Positions 10,901 through 21,032 of a stretch of DNA of 64,000 nt are shown here, piece by piece. Within the stretch, counting starts at the first letter, position 1; each line of letters starts with the position of its first letter. The position numbers were made by a program, and so were the translations under genes. The notes below the pieces were generated by a model that worked only from the letters and a program-made list of their open reading frames with translations, was not told the DNA's origin and made no database searches. This DNA is from Centroberyx gerrardi (Eukaryota > Chordata > Actinopteri > Beryciformes > Berycidae), in NCBI RefSeq assembly GCF_048128805.1, contig NC_136017.1, positions 3,384,867 to 3,448,866 on the forward strand, given 5' to 3'.

Positions 10901-13900
10901 GATCCATCTTTAATTGCTACATCTAGAGTCAAAGTTGCCAAGTTGGCAACAGTTGCTGTTTTTAGCCTAGCAACCCGCACAACCAATGAGGAAACATCTG
11001 CTGCCGTTTCTTCTGCCCATATATGTTATTAATGCACCCTCTGCTGGTCGGATGGTCACACTGCAGCAAAAGCAAAATGATTCCAAGTGACATTTTCCAG
11101 TTCCTCATTTTTCACTTGTTGATCTTTCTCTACGACAGGGCTTTTCCTGCTGGGGGGAAATTTAAGTTGCCTACCAAAGCATTTTCTGCTGGCACCACAG
11201 CAGCTGTCAGGGTGATATTGTCGTCTTTTTCTAACCCAAATCAAGTTATACAACAACTACGTAACCATTTGATAACGTAGTACGAACTCCACCTCAACAG
11301 GCTGAGACCTGACAGGCGCTGACAGGTCTGCATCACCACACACAGATCAATAACAGCCATGTAAATGTCAGGGTGAATTCAAATCCTCTTTTTCCCCAGC
11401 TCTGTACATATTGGCTTGTAAAATTATACTCCAACTCAACGATGTTATCACAGGAAGCAATACATCAGAACAAAAACAGAAGAAATAATTAATCTGTAAC
11501 TAATGGATGTCACACAATCACAAATTTGTACCGAAGCCTCTCAGTGTCACCACACTGCTGCTGATTCACATAATTTGTTGGCTGAATAGTGGCAACAAAA
11601 TACCATCTGGCAATTCTGTTGACAGATGCTGAAATTGCAACATGACGTGCACGATCATTTTAAAAAGGGAGAGTGGCAAGTCTGAAGCGTACATTTCATT
11701 CTGATGATTTAACAAACAGTTGAGCTTTTACAGAAGTATATTTTAGGAATACATGAAGAGTTTAAATCCAAAACACAATAAATCAATGTGTTACATGATG
11801 CTAGTTGCTTTACACACAAAAAAAATAATAGATTGCTACATTCTTCCAAATATTTTTCGCCACCTTGAAGCATTTTGTCGGTTAATGGCTCAAGGCAGCA
11901 GATAACTTCAGTACAGAATAAAGAGTTTATACCAGGAATCATTTCTACAGCTGCAACGATTAATCGATTAGTTGTCAACTATTAAATTAATCGCCAACTA
12001 TTTTGATAATCGATTAATCGGTTTGAGTAATTTTTTTAAGAAAAATAAGTCAAAATTATCTGATTCCAGCTTCTTAAATGTGAATATTTTCTGGTTTCTT
12101 TACTCTATGACAGTAAACTGAATATCTTTGGGTTGTGGACAAAACAAGAAACACCGATCAACATTTTTCACCATTTTATAGACCAAACAACTAATCGATT
12201 AATCGAGAAAATAATCAACAGATTAATCGACAATGAAAATAATCGTTAGTTGTAGCCCTAATCATTTCCATCAAATAGTGGGCATCTCAATCTGGGACAG
12301 AAGTTGTCATTTCCCAGCAAAACCTCTTCATACTATACAAGATAGACATTTCATATAAAATACACATTTCTGGGCTTAAGGGAGGTTTGTGCATTATATG
12401 CCTCTTAAAATCCTTGCTTCATTGTGTTTTGGAAAAGTTATCTAGAAATACCCAAACTGTACCGTTATGATAGAGATGACATTGCTTCAAATAAACGATA
12501 AATGATGTGATACTTTGCTAATAGGGAAATTGAAGCACGATAATTGAATGAGTGAAATGAATTTTTGTCCAGCGCCACTGTCACGTACCTTCAAGTGTTT
12601 GATGGCTTGTTCGGTCACCAACTCTTCTTTCTTGTTCCACTCCACTGAGCTCATCACGCTGGTCCAGATGATGCCGATCATGGTCTGCTCAGAGATGTTG
12701 GATTTCTTCATCTCCTCCCTGGTGTAGGCGATAATCTGAATCAGGGAGACAACACCGGTGTGTTTCGGGCTAAACGTCTCACTGTGCGTTCACGCTGTGA
12801 GCAAACAACTCACCAAAAGTCCATTCGGTTCCCGTAACGTTGAGCAACCAGGGAAACTTGGCCGATCAACAAACTCTGAAGTTGCCCATGGCTGAACTTT
12901 CAACAGCCAGTAAGATTTGCACGCTTACTCGTTTCATTTTGCAAGTGCAAGTTGATCCCAGACAGTCAAACCTTCCCAGATCTCTACAACTTTTATTTGA
13001 AAGATGACAGGAATAAACGTCTAAAAAAGAAAACGATGCTTGGAGAACGGTTGCATCCATCATTGCGGTCGATGGTAAGCTCCGAAGTCATTTATTTGAC
13101 TTTTTCCTGGTTATTTTCAATTAATGCTACCCAAGCAGCACTTGCTAACTAGTTAACTCATTTTAAAGTAGGATTTACAACATGAAACACGAAGGCTAAC
13201 GCAGTGAGAAATACATGATTTGCCTGTTCAAAACGATATAGATGCAATCGGAGACTCTGGCTCCGCCCACAATCAGTCAAAATAGAGCAGCACATCAGCC
13301 AAGTTGCTTGCAGTGTGAAGGTACAGTTAGTCTTCACTGGTATCCAATCAGAGATGAATAGACCAAACTCAAACCTATGTTTAGGCTCAGTCTGGTGCTT
13401 CACATATTTAGCAACCTTAAATGGTTGGATGGTAAATCATTTTACCTTCCAGATGACTGACTGAAATTGACAATGTGCATGGCCAAAAAAAAATCTTAAT
13501 TACTGACCTCCCCTGGCAATACTAATGCTGTCTGGAGAGGGATTTTCACAGCGCTTCCTCAAATTTCCAATGGCAGCGATGCTCAGTTTCACTTCCACAT
13601 CCTTCCCTGTTTTCTTTGGATTCTTGTGATAAAAATACTATTTCTTAACATCAGAATTGGACTACTTTGTGTTTTAAAAGGGGAAGATAAATGGCTAAAT
13701 TACCATTTTATTTCCCATTTTCTCTAGCAGTGTTGGTAGTGTTGTGGCTGTGCTGCTGTAGCTGTATTGCTGAACGACACCAGACGAAACGCAACAAAAC
13801 AAACTTTCAACGATTGTAATTTAATTAGTATAACCTACGTGAGGTTTCGATATAAGCTGATCTTGGGCTTTTTACCTCACCGGCACATGTACATTTCTTT

Positions 13901-16900
13901 CCCTTTCTTTCTTTGGTAAATCTCCTAATGTGTTTTTTTTGTTATGTGCAAATAAACTAAACCAAACCCAGAGGAAGACGGGAGGTTTTAAAAACTAGAC
14001 CCCACAGTACTGACCTCTTTCTGCGGGTCGCCGCGGGACATCAGCTCCTGGAGCTCCTTCTGCAGCTCCTTGCGGGCGCCGATGGATTGCTGGTTCCGGG
14101 CGAAGTCCGACAGCTCCTTCAGCCCCGCGTCGGTGAAGTACTTAGAAAAATGCTCGCAGCTCCGTTTGTTGGCAGGAAAGAGTTCCTGCGGCACAGCAAC
14201 CATACATTTAGGTTAGTGTTAATTTGCATACAAAAGCAGACGCTTGAAGAAAACTTGGTATTCACTACACTTTCCAGTATTCACTTCGTGTTTTTCCGGG
14301 AACTAGGGCACTGAGCTGCTGGTCATTTTGTAATCTCACTTCTGTTTTAGATCAGAAGTGAGATTACAGCTGCTTTGTTTACGGTGTTCGCTACTAGCTC
14401 ATGAGAAAACACGCTACTTGTTCGCTTGCTAAAAAGAATTTAAATCAATTCACTTCATAGCGGCACCATCCACTCCAAAGGACAGTACAAAGTAATTGAA
14501 AATGTCCCCGTAGATTACTTAAGAACACTTTCATACCATCCACCCAGTAGTAGATGGATGCGGTACAGTTATGCCATCTGATCGGCAGTTTAGATGATGT
14601 TATTGGATGATATTTCATTCATTGTTTCCATATTGACAAGCAAGCAGACAAGCTAGCCAGCGTTTAACCGGAATGACGATTACAATCGTTTTCGTACCAG
14701 AAGATAGCAAAGTGGGCGGAGCAGCATAAGGTGAATAAAAATGTGTTAATTTATAAGGTATTGGCAGTGTGGGAAACCAACTTTTTTCTACCTTACCAAC
14801 TTCACACGTCCCTTTCAAGATTTTAACCAGACAACTAGATTTTTACAACAGGACCTCCAGATGATGGTTGATTACCTGACCAAGTGGCTGCTGGAGCAGA
14901 CAAACTCACCAGCCAGAGCTAAATTTACCAGTATTTCGCTGGTGGCATTTTCCCACCATGGAATAATAACAAGCAGTTAGGTCATTTACCATCAGCCTGT
15001 TGTCCATGCCGACTTTGCGGAGACTGGCAGCAACAGAGTTGATGTCCTTCTCGTTGATCCAGGACTTGAACAGCTTGACAGCGAAGGCTGCAGAGACTCC
15101 TGGACCGAGAAAATAAAACCAGTTCAGTCTCCGTCCAGCACAGTCGATTACACAGACCAATATAAAACATGTCCATCCAATGGCAAAAGAATATGGAAGT
15201 TTCATTCCAAAATTAACAAACTGATTGCTGGCATTTAAGTAAAAGTCAATTAAGAATAGCTCTCAAGTTATTAACCATGGTAAAATGATTACATACACAA
15301 GTAACATTAGAGAATACAAGCAAATTAAATATTGTGTTAACACATTGCAACATTGTAGTGCTTTTAAGATTAGATAAACCATTTGGGAAAATTAACAACG
15401 CTGATAAAATGATTGCCTGCATGAAAGTAGAACTCATTACGGAAACACGTTTGAGCCATTTCACAAAATGGCAACAACTGAGGATGAATCATTTAAAAAG
15501 AAAATTTAAAAATTCTACATTTCATGCAACATGGAGTATAGAGCATCTCAGAAGGAAACTCCCATAAAACCCTGATTTAACGTTTTTGGAATTACTTAAG
15601 GAAAAGGCTACGGTTAAGTGTCTTTCTGCAGAGGCTACACTCGTTTAGGGCTGAACGATTTTGAAAAAATATCTAATTGCGATTATTTTGACCGATATTG
15701 CAATTGCGATATGATTTGCGATATTAGAGGGAATGATCATTTTTACATCATTATTCTCATTTTCATTGAAAAACGTATTAAAATGATTATGGTGTGATTT
15801 TTGCGGGGATCTGTACCAAACAAAGATGTTTTCTTAAGTCTGTAGAATATGATGTGTAGGCCGGGACATCTCTGCAGCACGACAATATTTCATTTAAAAT
15901 GGTATTTTGACGCACATTTCGCCTTTAACAAATATTGCGTCTCCTGCGATTTGAAAATTGCAGTAGTCCATATTGTGATTTCGATAAAATTTCGATTAAT
16001 TGTTCAGCCCTACACTCGTTTCCCTTCTTTTCTGCGCCAGACCGCTCACCCTCTTTGACGAGGTTCTCGTTGAAAAGGCTGTTCAGGATGGAGGCTGATA
16101 TGTTGCCGTTGGCCAGCAGGATGCCGGTCAGCATGGCCAGCTTGTTGCGCTCAGACTCAGTGAACCCCTTTAGAAACAGCAGCAACTACAGAGGAGACAA
16201 ATAAAAAACATAAGGAGACAAAAACAATGTCACCGGTAAACTAAACTAGATTTTTTGTGTACATGCTACAGAAGTTTGTTAAAGGGATAGCCATGTTTGG
16301 AGCCATGCGTTTTTAATAGCAACGGATAATCTGTGCTGACAAAAAAAGCTTTTTGCTGGTGAATGCTTTAGCTCAAACTAGACTGAGCTAGTAGAACGCG
16401 TTTTGTGTAAAAAGTTTGGAATTTATCAAGCCTGGCCGCTGAGCAGCCGGCGCTCGCTCTCTCTCTCTCTCTAGTGTAGAGTGAAGCTCGCTCGCCCAGC
16501 AGCTCTCTGAACTGTGTCACTAAAGAAAATACAACACCCAAAAGCTCCACTTTATTACAGTTGTTGAATGTTAGGAACGCCCAGATCTTGGTGAATGATA
16601 AACATAGAATTCAAGAGTGCTATAATTAATATTTTTAACTGGGTTGGCCGTCCCTTTAAATCAAAGATTCACCAGCTACTTTCACCATTTTACCAGGCAG
16701 CTCAGCTTTTAGAACAGGACTCCAGATGACAGTTGGTTACATTGGCAAAATGCCCACAACGTTTACAACCCTGCGGCTGTGGTGAGGGTGTGGCTGTACT
16801 TGTCGAACAATTGTGGTATAAAATGTCTTGTATAGATTCATTTCAGTCATCCAGGAAGTAAGTATGCAAAAAAATAAACAAAATCCACTGGGTTCATCTG

Positions 16901-18763
16901 AGTTGAAGACATTTCGCCACTCACTTTCTGCACCACAATATACTGCGACAACACCGTTAAACATCTGTTGAGTCACGGTATATCTGTCAATAAGATAATA
17001 GCCGTGCAACATCTACTGGAATAATTTAATCGCACATTTTCTGATCGAAACACCCCGTTAAGAGACATGCCAGGCCCGTACAACAACCCGTCAACACATA
17101 TTTTAAGAGGTTGCCAACTTCTGCAGTGTTCAACACAAGTCCCATCATGTGAATCTGGTTCTGGTTCCCTGTTAAAAACACACAGACAAACTCTCACCTT
17201 CTTGATCTCCTCTTCGAAACCTTTCTCCAGGTACTTGTAACGCCTGATCAGCTTGTTAAAAACCTGGTGGGGAAAAAAATAAACGTGAGTGGAGATTAGG
17301 GTTCGACTGATATGGCTTTGTGAAGGCCAGTACCTATTGTTTTGAATTGAAACTATTCAAAGTTGACCGTTTTCATTCCAAAAAAAATTACAAGTATTCA
17401 GTTCCCTCAGAGTTTTATTCTTGGCAGGGTGGGAAAGCCTCTGAAACGAATTAACTAGCTAACCGACTAAACAAAAATGACTAACCAATTAAATGTGAAA
17501 ACAGAGTAGCTGGGCGTGTTTTCTACCTGAGCATATGCTTGCATTGTCTCCAGGTCTTCTTGTGCCGTGAAGAGGCAGAACTCGGTGCGGGTCATGTCAT
17601 CAGACAGAGTCCCGCCTGGGGCTGGAGGGTGAAGGAGAGAGAGAAGAGGGAGAAATTATAAAAACGGCCCTGAATTACCTGCCTGCACTACAGTTTATTC
17701 TTCACACTACTACCTTTCATATATATACACAATTCCTGCTTGCATTGCATTTATGTAAACGCATTTGTTTGGCAGTATAAACACTTAAATCAATCTGATC
17801 GTTAAGACCAATTCTACATTGTCGGGCTTGACTGATTCATTTTCACATCCAATAACAAGAAACAAGAAAAATCTCCCACCCCTGCAAGTATTTATTTTTG
17901 TGGCATTATCATTATAAAAACACCTGTGTATAGACCATAATCTTGTCCAAACTGAAAAACCAGCATATTCTGATACTTGTATGTCTTTTCAAATTGGTGT
18001 TCCTTCCAAAAGGTCTAGTATAAGGTAAATCTTTTGTTGTGTATTTTCAACTCTACTTCCATTTGTCTTTTTTCCCTGCCGAGTCCTTTACTTTTGCTGC
18101 TGCGATGACCTAATTTCCCCACAGCGATCAATAAAGTTTCATCTCATCTTAAAACACTGCAGCACAAAATGCTACATTTTTAAGACCTCAAAAACTGAAT
18201 TTAAGCCCTAAAATGCTACATGTAGCTGTATTCAAAACCTTTTAAAAGGACTTGAGTTTAGACCGTGTGATTCAAGACATTTTAAAGACCTTTTCCAGGA
18301 ACTGCAGACACCCTGTGAATCAGTGAAAAGCACAGAATTGTGGGAATAGCTTGTTGTTTTTAAGACGACTCACCCAGCATGCCGCCGGCCACCAGGATGT
18401 CAAAGAGTGTCTCTGCATAGCGGCGGTAGTCAAGCTTGGCGCCAGAGGCATCAAGGAACTTCGCAACCGCTTCCAAATCAGTGCCAGTTTGATTCAAGCC
18501 TTGTACGATACTTTCTTGAAACTGAGTAGGGTCAAACCTCTCCTTTTCATCTGTTGGGGGGGGGGGGAGGGCAGACATGTTGGATTCAAAGAAACAGAAA
18601 GGATCAGGCAAAACTGGGGACAGATAAAGCCAAAAGTGAGAGTGCATGATTTGGCAAGCAAAGGGGAAATTATGCAAAGTAGAGAAAACAAACACCAACC
18701 TCTTTTCCTAGTTTTGAAACGCTGGCCGGTTAGCGTTGGCTTTTGCTGCTTTTGATTATTCAT
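7916..18763 (-). CDS. bzw1: Basic leucine zipper and W2 domain protein 1 (eIF5-mimic protein)
   Basis: Eleven coding exons: 18763-18700, 18550-18374, 17621-17527, 17263-17198, 16185-16050, 15099-14990, 14185-14015, 12735-12589, 10303-10165, 9381-9259 and 7947-7916. They total 1,260 bp, 419 aa plus stop, the length of vertebrate BZW1, with all phases consistent and GT-AG borders. The start reads [20 protein letters not shown], diagnostic for BZW1 over BZW2 (MNKHQKP). HEAT/MIF4G-like helices fill residues about 30-240. The W2 (eIF5C) domain spans about 248-415 ([38 protein letters not shown]) and ends in an acidic tail, [10 protein letters not shown]. The protein is cytoplasmic and binds eIF2 and eIF3 in competition with eIF5, tightening start-codon choice. 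It has no real leucine zipper despite its name. Whether this is the teleost a or b copy cannot be told. Confidence 0.96.
7948..9258 (-). repeat. Last bzw1 intron, with a TATCGG-type dispersed repeat
   Basis: From about 8285 to 9125 the intron holds pieces of a repeat family marked by GGATGCTGCAACTCATCAGTATCGGCC, (CTACTA)-like runs near 8650-8675 and CAGTGGAGTTTTCCCATGATGCTCT. The same string (CCCATGATGCTCTGAATGC) recurs in a copy at 25195-25625. A poly-C tract lies at about 8959-8975. A pair of 'caaggcctt' fragments near 8080-8270 looks like another old repeat. No exon. Confidence 0.55.
9600..9745. repeat. Tandem repeat of about 31 bp, roughly 4 copies
   Basis: The unit CTTCATTTTTAAATTCCCTC with flanking TATAGCTTTTG or TATAGCTTCTG is repeated head to tail about four times, inside the bzw1 intron between the exons at 9259-9381 and 10165-10303. 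Confidence 0.8.
10480..10745. repeat. 3' tail of a LINE-like retroelement
   Basis: A 'TGTGAAGCACACTGTGTTGC...TGAAATGCGCTATACAAATAAA' end is typical of the 3' tails of fish non-LTR retroelements, and a poly-A-like end follows. Similar tails occur near 1-65 and 29535-29600. No reverse transcriptase frame is present, so this is a truncated, dead copy. Confidence 0.5.
10746..11945. other. bzw1 intron sequence without recognisable features
   Basis: Left part of the intron between bzw1 exons 10303-10165 and 12735-12589. It is A/T-rich, contains no conserved exon on either strand, and has no element whose ends I can define before the hAT MITE at 11946. Confidence 0.5.
11946..12260. mobile_element. 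hAT-type MITE (ATTAATCGATTAG family) with perfect 8-bp TSD
   Basis: The 315-bp element starts TACAGCTGCAACGATTAATC and ends CGTTAGTTGTAGCCCTA, imperfect terminal inverted repeats of the TAGGGCTGCAACTAACGATT type that is abundant in percomorph fishes. It is flanked on both sides by ATCATTTC (11938-11945 and 12261-12268). There is no transposase frame. It lies in the bzw1 intron between exons 12735-12589 and 10303-10165. Confidence 0.9.
13420..14014. other. bzw1 intron sequence without recognisable features
   Basis: A/T-rich intron between exons 14185-14015 and 12735-12589. I see short simple runs only and no conserved exon. Confidence 0.45.
14329..14368. repeat. Perfect 16-bp inverted repeat with 8-nt loop
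   Basis: TGTAATCTCACTTCTG, then eight bases (TTTTAGAT), then the exact reverse complement. It sits in the bzw1 intron between exons 15099-14990 and 14185-14015. It may be the residue of a palindromic element. The stem is shorter than a usual microRNA precursor. Confidence 0.85.
15646..16012. mobile_element. 367-bp hAT-type MITE, copy 1, with perfect 8-bp TSD
   Basis: Starts TAGGGCTGAACGATTTTGAA and ends TTAATTGTTCAGCCCTA (terminal inverted repeat TAGGGCTGAAC). Both sides carry CACTCGTT (15638-15645 and 16013-16020). Inner sequence is marked by repeated GCGATAT/TTGCGAT strings. It lies in the bzw1 intron between exons 16185-16050 and 15099-14990, only about 37 bp from the donor of the upstream exon. 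A near-identical copy of the same length is at 42369-42735. Confidence 0.95.
16265..16665. mobile_element. Probable small DNA element with TTAAAGGGA ends
   Basis: TTAAAGGGATAGCCATG near 16279 and GGTTGGCCGTCCCTTTAAA near 16643-16661 are inverted to each other over about 14 bp with mismatches. Inside is a (CT)n run (about 16457-16471). Target duplications were not clear to me, so the call is tentative. It is intronic in bzw1. Confidence 0.4.
17630..18373. other. bzw1 intron sequence between coding exons 2 and 3
   Basis: No exon or clear element. A tail-like string TGCGATGACCTAATTTCCCC...ATCAATAAAG near 18101-18135 resembles the 3' end of a fish LINE/SINE, and a degenerate 'aaaacttttaaaaggactt' segment follows. 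Function not evident. Confidence 0.4.
18556..18567 (-). repeat. bzw1: Mononucleotide C12 (sense) in the bzw1 exon acceptor
   Basis: On the minus strand, a run of twelve C is followed directly by AACAG and the exon starting at 18550. The run is therefore the polypyrimidine tract of that acceptor. Confidence 0.9.
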
Positions 18764-19933
18764 AAAAGACACTCTGGGAAAAGATAAAATCACAGTTAAT
18801 GTTTAGTAAAATGATGTTCCACCAAATACAAGCTGCAAGTTAATACATGATCCTGAGCAGCCTACAGCATTTCCTCAAACTATGTTTCATAACAGCAGTG
18901 CTGGGGTGTGATTTTGGTTGCATTCCAGTTTTGGAACCAGCTAAAAAAAAAAAAAAACGATCTTAGATGATTCAAGATTTATGACAAAAGTGCTAAACAA
19001 CTCTGGCTTAACGTTAGCACTGTAACTTTGCTTCCTTGTAATTAGAAGTGTTTTTCTCCGCTTGTTATGAGATATGTCGGGATGTAATTGGAGGATATCC
19101 TATTTATAAACGCTATAGAGTTTAGTCAGCTTTATAGGCGGACACAAGTCACTTCAGTACAATCACAGTGAATATCTTACTAAGTATTGAACTAAGATTG
19201 ATGTAAGGACTTTTCAAAACTGCACAAATTCATGTTTTACTAAAAAAAATATTATATTTTTGTTTTCATCAGTGTTAGTTTGTCTTATAATGATAACCGA
19301 CTGGATCTTTGGTACCCACCTTTGTATTTACCACAACATCACTGAACATAGCCCGGGGCGTTTAATTTCGCACTTAACTTTACAGCGGAGGTACTATTAC
19401 TACTTCAACTTTTCTCCCGGTGGTGAACAGTTACTCCCGTGTAAATAACAGTAAATCCAGGCCTCGATGGTAACACATTTCCAAAATCCTGAGACAACTG
19501 GCTAACCTGAAGTTAGCACCGGGCCCAACCATGCGCCAAGCAAAAGCCAGTTAGCCGGGCCCGCTAGCTAGCTAACGGAGTAGTCCGTCGTTTAGTAAAA
19601 TAATATGACCATTTACAGATCAAAACCAACGGGATATTTTCATCTGTCTTACAAGGCAACATGTTGTCAGAATGTCAACTTGGCTGGCCTTAAATTCAAC
19701 AATATAGTACAAGTTTGTGAGTTGTGATGTGGCTAACGTTAGCTAGCCAGATTGGGAAAAGCCATTGCTTTCTCATCATGAAAATTTGCCCTACAGCGGC
19801 GCCCATGATGGCAACATTTACGGGCAAAAACGTAATTTTCCCTCTATAAATCGACATATGGGTGAAGTCACACGTCTGTAAACGAAAGATGGTTTAAGAG
19901 ACAACAGATTGAGTGGAAAGCACAGGTACTTAC

Positions 19934-20060
19934 CGAAATTAATGCAGATAAAAAACGGTTGGTAACCAGGGAAATCAGACGAAGTATCAGCTCTCTCCAC
20001 GACCCAAACAAAAAGACCTTCCCGTCAAGACTGGCGGCGGTTCCGCCCACTGCGCATGCG
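19934..20060 (-). promoter_or_regulatory. bzw1: bzw1 5' non-coding exon and promoter
   Basis: A strong donor on the minus strand, TTTCG|GTAAGTACC, ends a non-coding exon at 19934. Its partner acceptor is TCTTTTCCCAG at 18774-18784, nine bases before the ATG codon plus one. The exon has no ATG between about 20045 and 19934, so no upstream ORF is seen. A palindromic TGCGCATGCG at 20051-20060 is a close match to the NRF1 site, which commonly marks housekeeping promoters. The exact start site is inferred. Confidence 0.65.
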
Positions 20061-20061
20061 T

Positions 20062-20539
20062 GCTTTAATGTGGCGTTCCGTCAGAAAAAAAAAAAGAAAA
20101 CATCTACTTTTTTTTAAAGGGGACTGGGCAGTCCTACAGTATTTTATATAAATCAACTTAATTTTAATCGTTTATTATTTAACTTTATGAGTCGATTACT
20201 TTGTTAAATCATTCTAATGATATATCATATATAATACATTTTACTCTATTAATATATAATCAAAGAAATTATGTATTTAATACTTTTTTATTTTATGTTA
20301 AAAAAAAGTTAAAAAAGACAAAATACAATTATAACATTTATTAATTGTAATTTAATAATAACGTTAAACTGTTCATGTGCTGCTGTTGTGAATCCAGTCT
20401 AGTTTGTATTTTTTTGTTAGCTTGTCATGATGTTAGCCATGCAAGAGCGTGTGGAGCATGTTGTTTCTGTCTCTGCTGTCCCTGCTGTAAAACAGTAAGA
20501 AATTATAAATTACTTGGAATACTTGGAAATACTAAGTTT
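20062..20539. other. A/T-rich spacer upstream of bzw1
   Basis: Very A/T-rich sequence with long poly-A/poly-T stretches and no conserved exon. A 60-80-aa open frame on the plus strand at 20375 is cysteine-rich only by chance and has no family resemblance that I recognise. Confidence 0.45.
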
Positions 20540-20880
20540 AAATTCAAATTAATTTGCCAAGTGTCTGATACACATTACTGCATTTCATTTAACAGTTTAC
20601 ATCAAATTGTCCTCCACATCATCACTGCTTAACTTCCTGTTAATTAACATGATGTCTGGTGACTTGCAATCAGTTCTGGCGGGAAGATCAGCTCGGGTCC
20701 AACAGCAGAAACTCCTCCTCAAACAACTGTGGTGCGCCCTGGGGCACATTCAGGGAGGTTAAGGAGGTAAAAAAAAAAAAAACAAGCACTCCTTTGAGGA
20801 AACGGGCTTTAAATGGGATTTGCAGTGTCATCATTATAGGAGTGATGTTTGTGACACAGCATCAAGGATAAGAAATAGCT
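20540..20880 (-). pseudogene. Decayed duplicate of aox exon 8 with its intron flanks
   Basis: The segment matches 49310-49680 of the intact gene across exon 8 and both intron flanks. Shared strings include TCTGATACACATTAC and CAATCAGTTCTGG. The exon remnant (about 20661-20745, minus) reads APQLFEEEFLLLDP and then breaks. Seven bases (ACGCAGG) are missing after GACCCG, shifting the frame into a stop. The donor GT has become GC (ATT|GCAAG). In the intact exon the residues are [20 protein letters not shown]. Because the introns also match, this is a DNA-level duplication, not a retrocopy. Same strand as the real gene. It is not functional. Confidence 0.88.
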
Positions 20881-21032
20881 GTAAGTTCAGCAAGAGGATA
20901 AGTTAGATCTGAAAAGAAAAGAAAAGAAAAGGCAAAATAAGGTAAATAGGTCACACTCTATGTTAAGTTAACTGAGTTTCAGGTGATTCTCACAGCAGCG
21001 TGAAAAGTAGTTTGTAGATATTCAGCGTTTGG

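Noticed and set aside
7916..18763. Annotation as BZW2
   Set aside because: The N-terminus ([14 protein letters not shown]) and stretches such as [19 protein letters not shown] are BZW1-type.
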